The notes beneath the pieces are model-generated. The model was given only the letters and a program-made list of their open reading frames with translations, was not told the origin of the DNA and made no database searches. From positions 434,001-498,000 of the forward strand of contig NZ_OY726397.1 in assembly GCF_963378095.1 (NCBI RefSeq): 64,000 bases of DNA, written 5' to 3'. The position numbers and the translations under genes were made by a program. Each line of letters starts with the position of its first letter. Position 1 is the stretch's first letter. Shown here one piece after another: positions 17,982 through 29,500 of this stretch. This DNA comes from Mycolicibacterium sp. MU0053. GTDB lineage: Bacteria; Actinomycetota; Actinomycetes; Mycobacteriales; Mycobacteriaceae.

Positions 17982-19703
17982 TCAAGCCTTTCCGGAGTCC
18001 GATGCCGCCGGTCGCGCGGCGCCCGCGAGGTGGAGCGCCGCGAGATAACCGAACGTCATCGCGGGACCGATGGTGCCACCCGGTCCGGGGTAGGTGTGCC
18101 CCATGACCGGCGAACTGACGTTACCGGCTGCGTAGAGTCCCGCGATCACCGAGTCGTCGTCACGCAGCGCCCGGCCGTCGTTGTCGGTGCGGATACCGCC
18201 CTTGGTGCCGAGGTCGCCCGGCACCATCTTCGCGGCATAGAACGGCCCCTGGCTGATCTCGCCCAGGTTGGGGTTGGGCTTGTTGGTCGGGTCGCCGTAA
18301 TAACGGTCGTAGGCGCTCTCCCCGCGGTGGAAATCCTCGTCCACGCCCGTGCGCGCGAACCCGTTGAACCGCTCCACGCTGGCCTTGAACTCGTCCGTGG
18401 GCACCCCGGCCTTGACGGCCAGTTCGTCCAGGGTCGGCGCGGAGATGATCACGCCGGATTCCAGCCACTTCTTCGGAATCCGCTGGCCCGGCTGGAGGCC
18501 GGCAAAAATGTAGCGGTCGCGGTACCGCTGGTCGAAAATCAGCCAGGCCGGGATGTTCTCGCCCGGACCCGATCCCTGTCCGTACTGGCCGCCGTACATG
18601 TGGTGGCAGGCCTCGACGTAGGGCATCGATTCGTTCATGAACCGCTTGCCGGACATGTTGACGATGATGGAGCCCGGTGAGTTGCGTTCGGACAGTGCGA
18701 ACCACGGCGCGTCGATCAGCGGCACGGTCGGGCCCCACCAGGAGTCCTCCATGATCTCCAAAGCCGCCCCGAGCTTCTCGGCGGCCAGGATGCCGTCACC
18801 GGTGTTGGCCTTGGCGCCGACAGTCCACTCCGTGGAAATGGGCGCACGCTGGTACTTCACCCGCATCTGCTCGTTGTGTTCGAAGCCGCCACTGCACAGA
18901 ATCACCCCTCGCCGAGCCCGAATCAGCTGGGGCTCTTCAGATTCTGATGCCTGCGTGTTCCGAACGTAGATGCCCCGGACCACACCGTCCTCGAGGTAGA
19001 GGTCGGTCAGTGCGGTGTTGAGCTGCACCGGGACGCCGGCGTCGCGCAACGCGAGGCGTAACGGAGCAATCAGCGCGCGCCCCATCCCCACCAGGTTCTT
19101 GCCGGTGGCCTGCGCCCACATGGTGCGCGCACCCACCTTCAGGCTGCGCAGCACGCCGCGCGGATGCCGCTTGAGCTGGTTGAGCCGCACATAGTCCTGC
19201 TGCATGACGACGACGTTCAGCGGCACCTTGCCGTACGGCGGCTCCAGGCCGGGCAGGTCCGGGCCGAGCTTCTTGGCGTCGAACGGCTTGGGCTCCACCG
19301 ATCGCCCGCCGGCGCGCCCGCCCGGGGTCTCCGGGTAGTAGTCGGAGTAGTTGGGCACCCAGCACAGCTTCAGCGGCGAGTGCTCGAGGACGAAGTCGAG
19401 CATTTCTGGACCGCGGTCCAGGTACGTGTCGATCTTGTCGGCCGGCACCACGTCGCCGATGATCGCGTGCAGGTAGGTGCGGGCGGCTTCGCGGGTGTCG
19501 TTGACGCCGTCGCGCTTGAGGACCCGGTTGTTCGGAATCCAAACCCCACCACCTGACCGCGCAGTGGAACCCCCATAGTGCGGGGCCTTCTCAACGACTA
19601 CCGTTGAGAGGCCCTGATGGGCAGCGGTGAGGGCAGCAACCATGCCGGCCCCGCCGCTTCCTACCACGACTACGTCAAACACGCCGTACTCCTGACCAGT
19701 CAT
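17982..19703 (-). CDS. kstD: KstD, 3-ketosteroid delta1-dehydrogenase
   Basis: A 573-residue FAD flavoprotein, ortholog of Rv3537. It introduces the C1-C2 double bond into 4-ene-3-ketosteroids, the step that prepares ring B for opening. The FAD-binding motif VVVGSGGAGMVAALTAA is at the N-terminus, followed by GGSTARSGGGVWIPNN near residue 45. The C-terminal flavin and substrate segment is AAGNVSSPVMGHTYPGPGGTIGPAMTFGYLA. I place the start at ATG 19703: the longer frame would include the KstR operator. The operator begins two bases upstream of the start codon, suggesting a leaderless or near-leaderless transcript. Confidence 0.95.
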   Translation of the reverse strand: MTGQEYGVFDVVVVGSGGAGMVAALTAAHQGLSTVVVEKAPHYGGSTARSGGGVWIPNNRVLKRDGVNDTREAARTYLHAIIGDVVPADKIDTYLDRGPEMLDFVLEHSPLKLCWVPNYSDYYPETPGGRAGGRSVEPKPFDAKKLGPDLPGLEPPYGKVPLNVVVMQQDYVRLNQLKRHPRGVLRSLKVGARTMWAQATGKNLVGMGRALIAPLRLALRDAGVPVQLNTALTDLYLEDGVVRGIYVRNTQASESEEPQLIRARRGVILCSGGFEHNEQMRVKYQRAPISTEWTVGAKANTGDGILAAEKLGAALEIMEDSWWGPTVPLIDAPWFALSERNSPGSIIVNMSGKRFMNESMPYVEACHHMYGGQYGQGSGPGENIPAWLIFDQRYRDRYIFAGLQPGQRIPKKWLESGVIISAPTLDELAVKAGVPTDEFKASVERFNGFARTGVDEDFHRGESAYDRYYGDPTNKPNPNLGEISQGPFYAAKMVPGDLGTKGGIRTDNDGRALRDDDSVIAGLYAAGNVSSPVMGHTYPGPGGTIGPAMTFGYLAALHLAGAARPAASDSGKA

Positions 19704-19704
19704 G

Positions 19705-19718
19705 TAGAACACGTTATA
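19705..19718. promoter_or_regulatory. KstR operator between kstD and hsaE
   Basis: TAGAACACGTTATA is a perfect match to TnnAACnnGTTnnA. It lies immediately upstream of the kstD start (19703 minus) and 57 bases from the hsaE start (19775 plus), and can control both divergent operons. Confidence 0.93.
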
Positions 19719-19774
19719 GAATTGCCGGGTCAATGGACAACTGCCCCGGTCACAGAAGCGAGGGGACTTCACAA

Positions 19775-20560
19775 ATGCTCGATGCTGACACCCGTGCCCG
19801 GCTGGCCGCAGATCTGGCCGAGGCAGAGCGCAGCAGGACCGCGCTGGACCCGCTGACCGCGGCCCAGCCGGGTATCGACGTCGTCGACGCCTACGAGATC
19901 CAGCTGATCAACATCCGGCAGCGGGTCGCCGAGGGCGCCAGGGTCATCGGCCACAAAGTGGGGCTTTCCAGCGAAGCCATGCAGAAGATGATGAACGTCG
20001 ACGAGCCGGACTACGGGCACCTGCTCGACGAGATGGAGGTCTTCGAGGACACCCCGATCAAGACCTCGGCGTATCTGTATCCGCGGGTTGAGGTCGAGGT
20101 GGGGTTCATCCTGGCCAGCGATCTGCCCGGCGCCGGTTGCACCGAGGACGACGTCTTGGCGGCCACGGCGGCGTTCGTTCCGTCCATCGAGTTGATCGAC
20201 ACCCGGATCAAGAACTGGCAGATCAAACTGTGCGACACCATTGCCGACAACGCGTCCTCGGCGGGTTGGGTGTTGGGCAAGGAACGGGTGTCCCCCAAGG
20301 ACATCGACATCACCGCCATCGATGCCGTGCTCACCTGCAACGGCGAGGTGGTCGCCGAGGGGCGCAGCGATGCCGTGTTGGGAAATCCGGTCACCGCCGT
20401 GGCGTGGCTGGCCCGCAAGGTCGACAGTTTCGGTGTGCGGTTGAAGGCCGGCGACGTGGTGCTGCCCGGCTCGTGCACCCGTGCGATAGATGCACGTCCG
20501 GGCGACAATTTCGTCGCGGACTTCGCTGGGTTAGGTTCAGTACGACTGACTTTCGAATGA
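19775..20560 (+). CDS. hsaE: HsaE, 2-hydroxyhexa-2,4-dienoate hydratase
   Basis: A 261-residue protein of the fumarylacetoacetate-hydrolase/4-oxalocrotonate-decarboxylase hydratase group, ortholog of Rv3536c. It hydrates the 2-hydroxyhexadienoate formed from ring A/B cleavage to 4-hydroxy-2-oxohexanoate. Markers: [31 protein letters not shown] near residue 65, [12 protein letters not shown] near residue 107 (metal-binding glutamates) and [29 protein letters not shown] 19775 is preceded by AGGGGAC. hsaG follows 55 bases on. Confidence 0.94.
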   Translation: MLDADTRARLAADLAEAERSRTALDPLTAAQPGIDVVDAYEIQLINIRQRVAEGARVIGHKVGLSSEAMQKMMNVDEPDYGHLLDEMEVFEDTPIKTSAYLYPRVEVEVGFILASDLPGAGCTEDDVLAATAAFVPSIELIDTRIKNWQIKLCDTIADNASSAGWVLGKERVSPKDIDITAIDAVLTCNGEVVAEGRSDAVLGNPVTAVAWLARKVDSFGVRLKAGDVVLPGSCTRAIDARPGDNFVADFAGLGSVRLTFE

Positions 20561-20615
20561 GCTGTGTTTTTCCGAGATTGAGCTTGGGTTTTTCCAGATG
20601 AGCAGGAGTCCACAC

Positions 20616-21527
20616 ATGAAAGCCTCCGTTGCGATTGTCGGGTCGGGCAATATCAGCACCGACCTGCTGTACAAGCTGCTGCGCTCGGATTGGCTCGAGC
20701 CACGCTGGATGGTGGGCATCGACCCGGAAAGCGAGGGCCTGGCCCGCGCCCGCAAGCTCGGCCTGGAAACCAGCCACGAGGGTGTCGACTGGCTGCTGGG
20801 ACTCGACGAGAAACCGGACCTGGTGTTCGAGGCCACCAGCGCCTACGTCCACCGCGAAGCCGCACCGCGCTACGCCGAGGCCGGTATCCGGGCGATCGAT
20901 CTGACCCCGGCCGCGGTCGGGCCGGCCGTGATCCCGCCGGCCAACCTGCACGAACACGTCAACGCGCCGAACGTCAACATGATCACCTGCGGTGGCCAGG
21001 CCACCATCCCGATCGTGTACGCGGTAAGTCGCGTGGTGGACGTGCCGTATGCCGAGATCGTCGCGTCGGTGGCCTCGGCCTCCGCCGGCCCCGGCACCCG
21101 GGCCAACATCGACGAGTTCACCAAGACCACCAGCAAGGGTGTGGAGACCATCGGCGGCGCCAAGCGGGGCAAGGCCATCATCATCCTCAACCCCGCCGAC
21201 CCGCCAATGATCATGCGCGACACCATCTTCTGCGCCATCCCCGAGGACGCCGATCAGGCCGCGATCACGAAGTCCATCAAGGAGGTGGTCGCCGACGTGC
21301 AAACCTACGTGCCGGGCTACCGCCTGCTCAACGAACCGCAGTTCGACCCGCCCTCGATGACCTCCGGCGGGTACGCCACCGTCACCACGTTCATCGAGGT
21401 GGAGGGCGCCGGCGATTACCTGCCGCCCTACGCGGGAAATCTGGACATCATGACCGCCGCGGCGACCAAGGTCGGCGAGGAGATCGCCCGCGAGTTGGTC
21501 TCGGCCGAGAAGGAAGCAGCACGATGA
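20616..21527 (+). CDS. hsaG: HsaG, acylating propionaldehyde dehydrogenase
   Basis: A 303-residue acylating aldehyde dehydrogenase of the DmpF type, ortholog of Rv3535c. It receives propionaldehyde from HsaF by channelling and makes propionyl-CoA. Rossmann motif [13 protein letters not shown] at the N-terminus; the catalytic Cys is in [12 protein letters not shown] near residue 127; [15 protein letters not shown] follows near residue 165. ATG 20616 follows GCAGGAG. The stop overlaps the hsaF ATG (ATGA), consistent with the obligate HsaF-HsaG complex. Confidence 0.95.
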   Translation: MKASVAIVGSGNISTDLLYKLLRSDWLEPRWMVGIDPESEGLARARKLGLETSHEGVDWLLGLDEKPDLVFEATSAYVHREAAPRYAEAGIRAIDLTPAAVGPAVIPPANLHEHVNAPNVNMITCGGQATIPIVYAVSRVVDVPYAEIVASVASASAGPGTRANIDEFTKTTSKGVETIGGAKRGKAIIILNPADPPMIMRDTIFCAIPEDADQAAITKSIKEVVADVQTYVPGYRLLNEPQFDPPSMTSGGYATVTTFIEVEGAGDYLPPYAGNLDIMTAAATKVGEEIARELVSAEKEAAR

Positions 21528-22579
21528 GTACTTCAGAGATCTTCTTCAACCCCGTCTGGGATGTCCGGATGACCGACACCTCGCTGCGGGACGGATCGCA
21601 CCACAAGCGGCACCAGTTCACCAAGGACGAGGTGCACAGCATCGTCGCGGCGCTGGACACCGCGGGTGTGCCGGTCATCGAGGTCACCCACGGTGACGGG
21701 CTCGGTGGATCGAGCTTCAACTACGGGTTCTCCAAGACCCCCGAGCAGGAACTGATCAAGTTGGCGGCCGAGACCGCCAAGGAGGCCAAGATCGCCTTCC
21801 TGATGCTGCCCGGGGTGGGCACCAAGGAAGACATCAAGGAGGCGCAGGCCAACGGCGGGTCCATTTGCCGGATCGCCACGCACTGCACCGAGGCCGACGT
21901 CTCCATCCAGCACTTCGGGCTGGCCCGCGAACTCGGACTGGAAACCGTCGGGTTCCTGATGATGAGCCACACGATTTCGCCCGAAAAGCTCGCCAAGCAG
22001 GCCCGCATCATGGCCGATGCAGGCTGCCAGTGCGTATATGTCGTCGATTCGGCCGGCGCGTTGGTGCTCGAAGGGGTCGCCGACCGCGTGGCCGCCCTGG
22101 TGGCCGAACTCGGCGACGACGCCCAGGTCGGTTTTCATGGCCATGAGAACCTCGGTCTCGGGGTGGCGAACTCGGTGGAGGCCGTGCGTGCCGGCGCCAA
22201 GCAGATCGACGGCAGTTGCCGGCGGTTTGGTGCGGGCGCTGGAAACGCCCCGGTGGAGGCGCTGATCGGTGTCTTCGACAAGATCGGCGTCAAGACCGGG
22301 ATCGACTTCTTCGACATTGCCGACGCCGCCGAGGAGGTGGTGGCCCCGGCCATGCCCGCCGAATGTCTGCTCGACCGCAACGCCCTGATCATGGGGTATG
22401 CCGGGGTGTATTCGAGTTTCCTCAAGCACGCCATCCGGCAGTCGGAGCGCTACGGCGTCCCCGCCCACGTGCTGTTGCACCGAGCGGGGCAGCGCAAGCT
22501 GATCGGCGGCCAGGAGGACCAGCTCATCGACATCGCGCTGGAGATCAAGCGGGAACAGGAAGCCGCGCCGGCCGGCTGA
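21524..22579 (+). CDS. hsaF: HsaF, 4-hydroxy-2-oxohexanoate aldolase
   Basis: A 351-residue class II TIM-barrel aldolase of the DmpG type, ortholog of Rv3534c. It splits 4-hydroxy-2-oxohexanoate into pyruvate and propionaldehyde. The divalent-metal and catalytic segments are [19 protein letters not shown] near residue 15 and [15 protein letters not shown] near residue 200, with the C-terminal channel-forming DUF-like domain after about residue 285. It ends the hsaE-hsaG-hsaF operon and is convergent, with only 15 bases between, to the DUF2505 gene. Confidence 0.95.
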   Translation: MSTSEIFFNPVWDVRMTDTSLRDGSHHKRHQFTKDEVHSIVAALDTAGVPVIEVTHGDGLGGSSFNYGFSKTPEQELIKLAAETAKEAKIAFLMLPGVGTKEDIKEAQANGGSICRIATHCTEADVSIQHFGLARELGLETVGFLMMSHTISPEKLAKQARIMADAGCQCVYVVDSAGALVLEGVADRVAALVAELGDDAQVGFHGHENLGLGVANSVEAVRAGAKQIDGSCRRFGAGAGNAPVEALIGVFDKIGVKTGIDFFDIADAAEEVVAPAMPAECLLDRNALIMGYAGVYSSFLKHAIRQSERYGVPAHVLLHRAGQRKLIGGQEDQLIDIALEIKREQEAAPAG

Positions 22580-22594
22580 ACAGTCCTCGGCGCT

Positions 22595-23098
22595 TCAGGC
22601 GTTCGCCTTGATCCAGTCCGCGGTGAACTGCTGGAGAACGGAGATGTTCTGCACCAGCGATCGGCCCATGACGTTTTCGATCTGACCGCCGATCAGCGGC
22701 ACTTTGAACTCCACGGTCGCGTTGCATTTCAGGCGGGAACCGCCCCGAGTCGGAACCAGCAGGGCCGAGCCGGACCCGGAGCCCGGCGCTCCGTGGGACA
22801 TCAGGCGAACCTCACCCCGCACGCGGCCGTCGCCGATGGGACTCCAGGTCTCGCTTTGCACGACTCGCCACTCGCGGGGGAAGAACTTGGCCGCGGGCCC
22901 GGGTAACCCGTCGGGCCTGAGGTCCTTGACGCACACCGCGGTGACCGCGCCATCGTCGTCGACAGTTAACGAATCCAAGTCGCCGAGCCCGCCAAAAGAG
23001 GACAGCCGCGCACGCCAGTAGTCCCTGCTGGCAAACGCAGAATGGATTTGCTCGACACTGGCTGGCGAGTCGACCGTGAAGTCGTATGACCGCGGCAC
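22595..23098 (-). CDS. DUF2505 (START-like) protein
   Basis: A 167-residue protein of the actinobacterial DUF2505 group, with a predicted START/SRPBCC-like helix-grip fold: RSYDFTVDSPASVEQIHSAFASRDYW at the N-terminus, a central run of beta strands and the C-terminal helix SLVQNISVLQQFTADWIKA. The family is thought to bind hydrophobic ligands, but no function is known. ATG 23098. It is divergent from the mbtH-like gene and could lie at the edge of either the steroid or the lipopeptide block. Confidence 0.8.
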   Translation of the reverse strand: MPRSYDFTVDSPASVEQIHSAFASRDYWRARLSSFGGLGDLDSLTVDDDGAVTAVCVKDLRPDGLPGPAAKFFPREWRVVQSETWSPIGDGRVRGEVRLMSHGAPGSGSGSALLVPTRGGSRLKCNATVEFKVPLIGGQIENVMGRSLVQNISVLQQFTADWIKANA

Positions 23099-23134
23099 AG
23101 CAACAGGCTATGCCGGATCGCGGATTTTTACACC

Positions 23135-23147
23135 TCTCTTCAAGAGA
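23135..23147. promoter_or_regulatory. short palindrome in the mbtH/NRPS promoter region
   Basis: TCTCTT-C-AAGAGA is a perfect 6-bp inverted repeat with a one-base centre, about 150 bases upstream of the mbtH-like start and 37 from the DUF2505 start. The 198-base divergent region holds no KstR box. A TATGCT hexamer follows at 23154 and could be a -10 element. Operator function is speculative. Confidence 0.3.
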
Positions 23148-23296
23148 AGTCGCTATGCTGACTGCCAGCAACAAGTAAGTAGCTGGAGCTGGCCACCGAG
23201 GCAGACAACACGGAAGCAAGGCGTGGGGGCGCATTTGCACCGGACCGTCGAACGATCTCACCGGCCGGCTCGAGGCTCTAGGGTGGGGAGGCCCGA

Positions 23297-23524
23297 GTGA
23301 GCGTCAATCCGTTTGACGACGACAATGGCAATTTTGTCGTATTGATCAATGACGAAGAACAACACAGCCTTTGGCCAACCTTTGCCGACGTTCCGGCGGG
23401 TTGGAAGGTTGTCTACGGCGAGGCCGGCCGGACTGAGTGTCTGGAATACATGGAGCAGAACTGGCCCGACATAAGGCCCAGGAGTCTGCGCGAGAGGCTG
23501 GAGAGCCACTTCTCCGACCGATAG
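23297..23524 (+). CDS. MbtH-like NRPS accessory protein
   Basis: A 75-residue MbtH-like protein. These bind A domains and are needed for their solubility or activity. It shows the family pattern NPFDDDNGNFVVLINDEEQHSLWP, then P-x-GW (VPAGWKVVYGEAGRTECLEYM) and WPDIRPRSLRERL; the three conserved tryptophans are present. GTG 23297 follows GGGGAGG. It lies directly upstream of the first NRPS gene, with a 65-base gap containing a G9 tract, and likely serves the nine A domains of both synthetases. Confidence 0.93.
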   Translation: MSVNPFDDDNGNFVVLINDEEQHSLWPTFADVPAGWKVVYGEAGRTECLEYMEQNWPDIRPRSLRERLESHFSDR

Positions 23525-23547
23525 GCAGCTCAACAATTTAAGTGCCC

Positions 23548-23556
23548 GGGGGGGGG
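23548..23556 (+). repeat. G9 homopolymer between mbtH and the first NRPS gene
   Basis: Nine consecutive G bases. With the preferred ATG 23590 the tract is in the leader. If translation starts at GTG 23542 it lies at codons 3-5 and length changes would shift the frame. Such tracts are slippage-prone. Confidence 0.8.
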
Positions 23557-23589
23557 CATGGGGTAGTAAATCCTGCGGTGGGGGAACCA

Positions 23590-26500
23590 ATGCAGCATGA
23601 TGACCGGACGCTGCCCGTAACACGCGCACAGCTCGATATATGGCTGGCGGGGACTACGGCTTACAGCAGCACAGAATGGCAACTCGGCCTCTTCGTGAGG
23701 ATCGAGGGCACGCTAGACCGTGATGCCCTGGAGTGGGCGGTCCGTCGGGCGGTGCGCGAAGCCGAACCGGTTAGGGCCACCTTCTTCGAGAAGGACGGCC
23801 AGATCTTCCAAACGGCGCGCGACTATCCGAATGTCGAACTGGTCTGTCACGACCTGACCGGCTCTTCGGATCCCGTTGCGGACGCGCGCGAGATGGCAGC
23901 GTCGATGCAACGCACGCCGATGCCCTTCACTGGGCCGCTGTTCAAATTTGCGTTGTTTCAGACACAAGCCAATGAATCGTACTTCTTCGGTTGTTGTCAC
24001 CACATTGTCCTCGACGGAACCGGTATTGCCCTGGTAGGCCACCGGATTTCGGCGCTCTACTCTGCGGTCGTTTCCGGGGCGCCCATCCCAACTGCCCTGT
24101 TCGGCTCATTGTCTGATCTGGTTGACTGTGAGTCCCGGTACGAAGCGTCCGACGAGTACGTCGACGATGCCAACTATTGGAAGAACAACCTTCCCCCCGA
24201 CGCCGAATCGCCTCATCGGTTGCCCGACAAAGACAGCGCGGACGACCGACATTGGCCTTCTGCGCCAGCGCCATTGGACCCCGCGGTACTTCGCCGAGTC
24301 GAGGATCTATCCCGCGGTTGGAACGTTCCTCGTTCCTCGATCATCACCGCTGCCTGTGCACTGTTGGTTCGTGGTTGGCACGCCGAGGGTGCGGATGTAG
24401 TGCTCGATTTCCCAGTCAGCCGGCGTGTCAGTCCGGAGTCGAAGACACTTCCCGGGATGGTCGCGGGCGTGGTGCCGCTGGTTCTGAAGGCACGACCGGA
24501 TGATTCGGTGGCCAATTTCTGTGCACACGTCGATCTGCGTATCCGGGAAGCCCTGCGACATCAACGATTCCCGGTCTATTCCCTTGAACGCAAGATCAAC
24601 TCTCGTGCGCCTGGTCGGCTGGCGAGCCGGGTGAGCGTCAATTTCCTTCCATCTACCTTCACCCTGGACTTCGGGGGTCTGGCGGCGACGGCATCGCTGA
24701 CGAATGCCGGGATCGTGGGTGGTTTCGGGCTGGTCTTCTCAGGCATCGGCGACCAGCTTTCGCTCAGCACCATGGGTGCCGGACAACCGTTTTCGAATAT
24801 CGAGGCTCCTGAGCTGGCCCGCCATCTGGAGCGGGTGTTGGTGGCGATGACGGGTGATCCGGGGCGGCGGTTGTCGTCGGTGGATGTGCTCGATGGCGCC
24901 GAGCGGGTGCGGTTGGAGGAGTTCGGTCGGGGGGCGGTGTTGGCGGAGCCGGTGTCGGCGGTGTCGATTCCGGCGGTGTTCGCCGGGGAGGTGGAGCGTG
25001 CCCCGGATGCGGTCGCGTTGGTATCCGGCGATAGCTCGTGGACGTACCGAGAGTTGGATGAGGCGTCGAATCGGTTGGCGCACTTGTTGGCTGGTCTTGG
25101 TGCGGGACCGGGTCGGTGTGTGGCGTTGCTGCTGGAGCGTTCCGCGGCGGCGATCACGGCGATTGTGGCGGTGCTCAAGACCGGCGCGGCGTATCTGCCG
25201 ATCGATCCGGCGCATCCCGAGGCGCGGGTGCGGTTCATGGTGGAGGATGCGGCGCCGATTGCGGCGGTGAGCTCGCCCGGGCTGGTTGACCGGCTGGCCG
25301 GGTGTGCAGTGCTGGTGGTCGAGGTGGGGGATCCCCGCATCGACCACCAGCCCAGCACCGCATTGCCCGGGCCGGGGCCGATGGCCGAGGATGTGGCGCA
25401 CCTGATTTACACCTCGGGCACCACTGGGGCCCCGAAGGGGGTGGCGGTCACGCATGCCAATGTGACGCGGTTGTTCGACGGGCTGGATGTCGGCGTGGAG
25501 ATGGGTCCGGGTCAGGTGTGGACGCAGTGTTCGTCGTTGGCGTTCGACTATTCGGTGTGGGAGATCTGGGGTGCGTTGCTGCACGGGGGCCGGTTGGTGG
25601 TGGTTGCCGAGGACGTGACGCGTTCGCCGCAGGAGTTGCATGCGTTGTTGGTGGCCGAGAAGGTCAGTGTGCTCAGTCAGACCCCGTCGGCGGTCGGGGT
25701 GCTTGCGAGTGAGGGCTTGGAGTCGGCGGCGTTGATGATTGCTGCGGAGCCGTGTCCGGTGGAGGTGGTGGATCGGTGGGCGCCGGGTCGGGTGATGATC
25801 AACGGCTACGGTCCGACCGAGACGACGGTGTATGCCACGATCAGCGCGCCGTTGCAGGCCGGTGCCGGGGTGGTGCCGATCGGTTTCCCGGTTCCGGGGG
25901 CGGCACTGTTCGTGCTGGATCGGTGGTTGCGGCCGGTGCCGGTCGGGGTGGTCGGGGAATTGTATGTGGCCGGTCGTGGTGTCGGGTTGGGGTATGTGCG
26001 CCGGCCGGGGTTGACCGGATCCCGGTTCGTGGCGTGTCCGTTCGGGGCGCCAGGATCGCGCATGTACCGGTCCGGGGATCTGGTGCGTTGGGGTCCTGAC
26101 GGGCAGTTGCAGTATCTGGGCCGGGCCGATGAGCAGGTCAAGATCCGCGGCTACCGCATCGAACTCGGCGAGATCCAGGCGGTGCTGGCCGATCTGGACG
26201 GGGTCGAGCAGGCGGTGGTGATCGCCCGCGAGGACCGACCCGGCGACAAGCGCCTGGTCGGCTACATCACCGAGTCGGTTCCGGGCACCGTCGATCCGGT
26301 CGAGGGCCGGACCGCGCTTTCGGAGCGATTGCCGGCCTACATGGTGCCGACGGCGGTCGTGGTGCTGGATGCGTTGCCGCTGACGGTCAACGGGAAACTC
26401 GATCGCCGGGCCCTGCCCGCGCCGGAGTACTCCGACATCGACCACTACCGGGCACCGGCCAACGCGGTCGAGGAGATTCTGGCCGGTGTCTACGCCGAGG

Positions 26501-29500
26501 TCCTGGGTCTGGAACGCGTCGGGGTCGACGACTCCTTCTTCGACCTCGGCGGCGACTCGTTGTCGGCGATGCGCCTGATCGCCGCGATCAACACCAATCT
26601 CGACGCCGGATTGGCGGTCCGCGCCCTGTTCGACGCACCTACCGTCGCCCAGTTGGCGCCGCACATCGGGGAGAGTGCGGGCACGCGCGCGCCGCTGACG
26701 GCGCAGCAGCGCCCGGAGCGGGTGCCGTTGTCCTACGCCCAGAGCCGGATGTGGTTCCTCAACCGGTTCGAGGGCGGGGTCGCGACCTACAACATGCCTA
26801 CCGCCTTCCGGATCAACGGAAAGCTGGATGCCGAGGCGTTGGGGGCAGCGCTCGATGACGTGATCGCCCGCCACGAGTCGCTGCGCACGGTGTTCCCCGA
26901 CGTCGACGGTGTGCCCGTGCAGCAGGTACTGCCCGCGGCAGCGGGAATGTGGCGCCGCCGCGAAGCGACTGTGGTCTCGGTGTCGGAGCAGGACGTCGCG
27001 GCCGAACTGGTGACGCTGGCACAGTACCGGTTCGACCTATCGACCGAGATTCCGGTACGCGCCCACATCTACCGGGTCGGACCGGAAGAGCACGTGTTGG
27101 GTATTGTCCTGCACCACATTGCCTTTGACGGCTGGTCAATGGCTCCGATGGTCCGCGACGTGAGTGCCGCCTATCGAGCGCGGCGTCAGGGCGAAGCGCC
27201 GGGCTGGTCCCCGCTGCCGGTGCAGTACGTCGATTACACGCTGTGGCAACAGGGTTGGTTGGGAGTCGAGTCCGATCCCGAGAGCGTGATCACCGGACAG
27301 TTGGACTACTGGCGGCGCCAGCTGTCCGACTTGCCCGAGGTGGTGTCCCTGCCCACGGATCGGCCTCGCCCGCCGGTTCCCAGCTACCGCGGCGACGGTG
27401 TCGAACTGCGCATCGATCCGCAGACCTGGGCCGCGGTCAAGGCGCTCGCGGCCGAGCACAATGCCACGGCATCAATGGTGGTGCAGGCCGTGGTGGCGGT
27501 GCTGTTGCACCGGGCCGGGGTGGGTGAGGACGTGGCGATGGGCACGCCGATCGCCGGCCGGATGGATCAGGCCCTCGACGAGTTGGTCGGGTTCTTCGTC
27601 AACACCTGGGTGCTGCGAGTGGGGGTCAATCCCGGATTGCGGTTCACTGACGTGCTGGCGCAGGTGCGTCAGCAGGCCCTGGACGCCTACAGCAACCAGG
27701 ATGTGCCGTTCGAGTTGCTGGTGGAGCGGCTCAACCCGACCCGCTCCCCGTCTCATCACCCGTTGTTCCAGGTGGCCACGGTCTTCCAGAACAACGTGCG
27801 TCCCGAACTGGCATTCGACGGAATCGGCGTGCAACCGGTCGAGGTGGGCACGCGCACCGCCAAGTTCGATCTCGAATTCGATCTGCGTGAAGTGCCGACC
27901 GACGAATCCGACGCGCCCTTCGCCCTGCGGGAGATGCCCAGCGCGGACGCGGGCGCGGCGATGGCCGCCGGGACGCTGACCTATGCCACGGACCTGTTCG
28001 ACCGCGCCTCCATGCAGCGGTTGGTGGGGTGGTTCGGTCGGGTGGTCGAGGCTGTGGTGGCCGATCCCTCGGTGCTGGTGGGTCAGGTGGCGCTGCTGGA
28101 CCGCGGCGAGCGTGAGTTGGTGCTGTCGGATTGGGCCGGTGCGGGTGTGACGGCCCCGGTGGGGTTGGTGCCGGAGTTGTTGGCCGCCGCGGTGGCCGCC
28201 GATCCGGACGCGATTGCGCTCGTCGACGGGGTGCGGCAGTGGTCCTATCGCGCGCTCGACGTGTGGTCGACGCGGTTGGCTCGGGTGCTGATCGACTGCG
28301 GTGTCGGTCCGGAGCGCGCGGTCGGTGTGGTGATGGACCGCTGTGCCGAGTTGGTGGTGGCCTGGTGGGCGGTGCTCAAGGCCGGCGGGGTGTACGTGCC
28401 GGTGGATCGAGCGCATCCGGTCGAGCGGATCGCCACGGTGCTCGATGCTGCGGGTGCGGTGTGCGTGTTGACCTGTGGGGTCGATGTGGTGGCCGGTGCG
28501 GGTGAGCGTCCGGTGTTGCGGGTCGATGAGATGGATTTGTCGGGACGCAGCGCATATCCGATCACGGATGTCGATCGGCTGGCGCCGCTGTCCATCGACA
28601 ATCTGGCGTATGTGATCTTCACGTCGGGGTCGACGGGGACGCCGAAGGGGGTGGCGGTCGCCCACGCCGGTTTGTTGGGTGTGGCTGCGGCGCATCGTGA
28701 TTTGTTCGGGGTGGCTGCGGGGGCGCGGTTGTTGATGGTGGCCGCGCCGACGTTCGATGCCTCGGTGTTCGAGTGGTTGTGGGCGACGGCGTCGGGGGCG
28801 GCGTTGGTGGTGGCGCCGTCGGATTCGTATGCGGGTGAGGCGTTGTCGGCGCTGGTGGCCGAGCAGCGGGTGGATGCGGCGTTGCTGACCCCGACGGTGT
28901 TGGCGACGTTGGATCGGGATCGGCTGCGGGGGCGGTTGGGCACGCTGATCACCGGTGGAGAGGCATGTGCGCCGGAGTTGGTGGCGGGTTGGGCGCCGGG
29001 GCGCCGGATGTTCAATGCGTACGGTCCGACCGAGGTGTCCATCTGGGTGACCTGGAGCGCGTTGTCGGCGGGGCGACCGGTGGGCATCGGTGCCCCGATC
29101 CCGGGTGTGTGCGCGATGGTGCTCGACAGTCGGCTCAATCCGGTGCCGGTCGGGGTAGTCGGTGAGTTGTATCTGGCTGGAACAGGTTTGGCGCGCGGCT
29201 ACGTGGGCCGGCCGGATCTGACGGCGGATCGGTTTGTGGCCAATCCGTTCGGGGCCGCCGGTGCGCGAATGTATCGCAGCGGTGATCTGGTGCGGTGGAC
29301 TGCTACCGGTTCGTTGGAGTATCTGGGTCGTGCCGATGCGCAGGTGAAGTTGCGAGGGCAGCGGCTGGAACTCGGCGAGATCGAGAACACCCTGCTCGCC
29401 TGCCCGCAGGTCAACCGGGCCGCGGCCGCCCTGCACCACAGCGACACCGGCTCCCAACTGATCGCGTACCTGGCACTGGAGCGCACCAGCACCGCTGATC

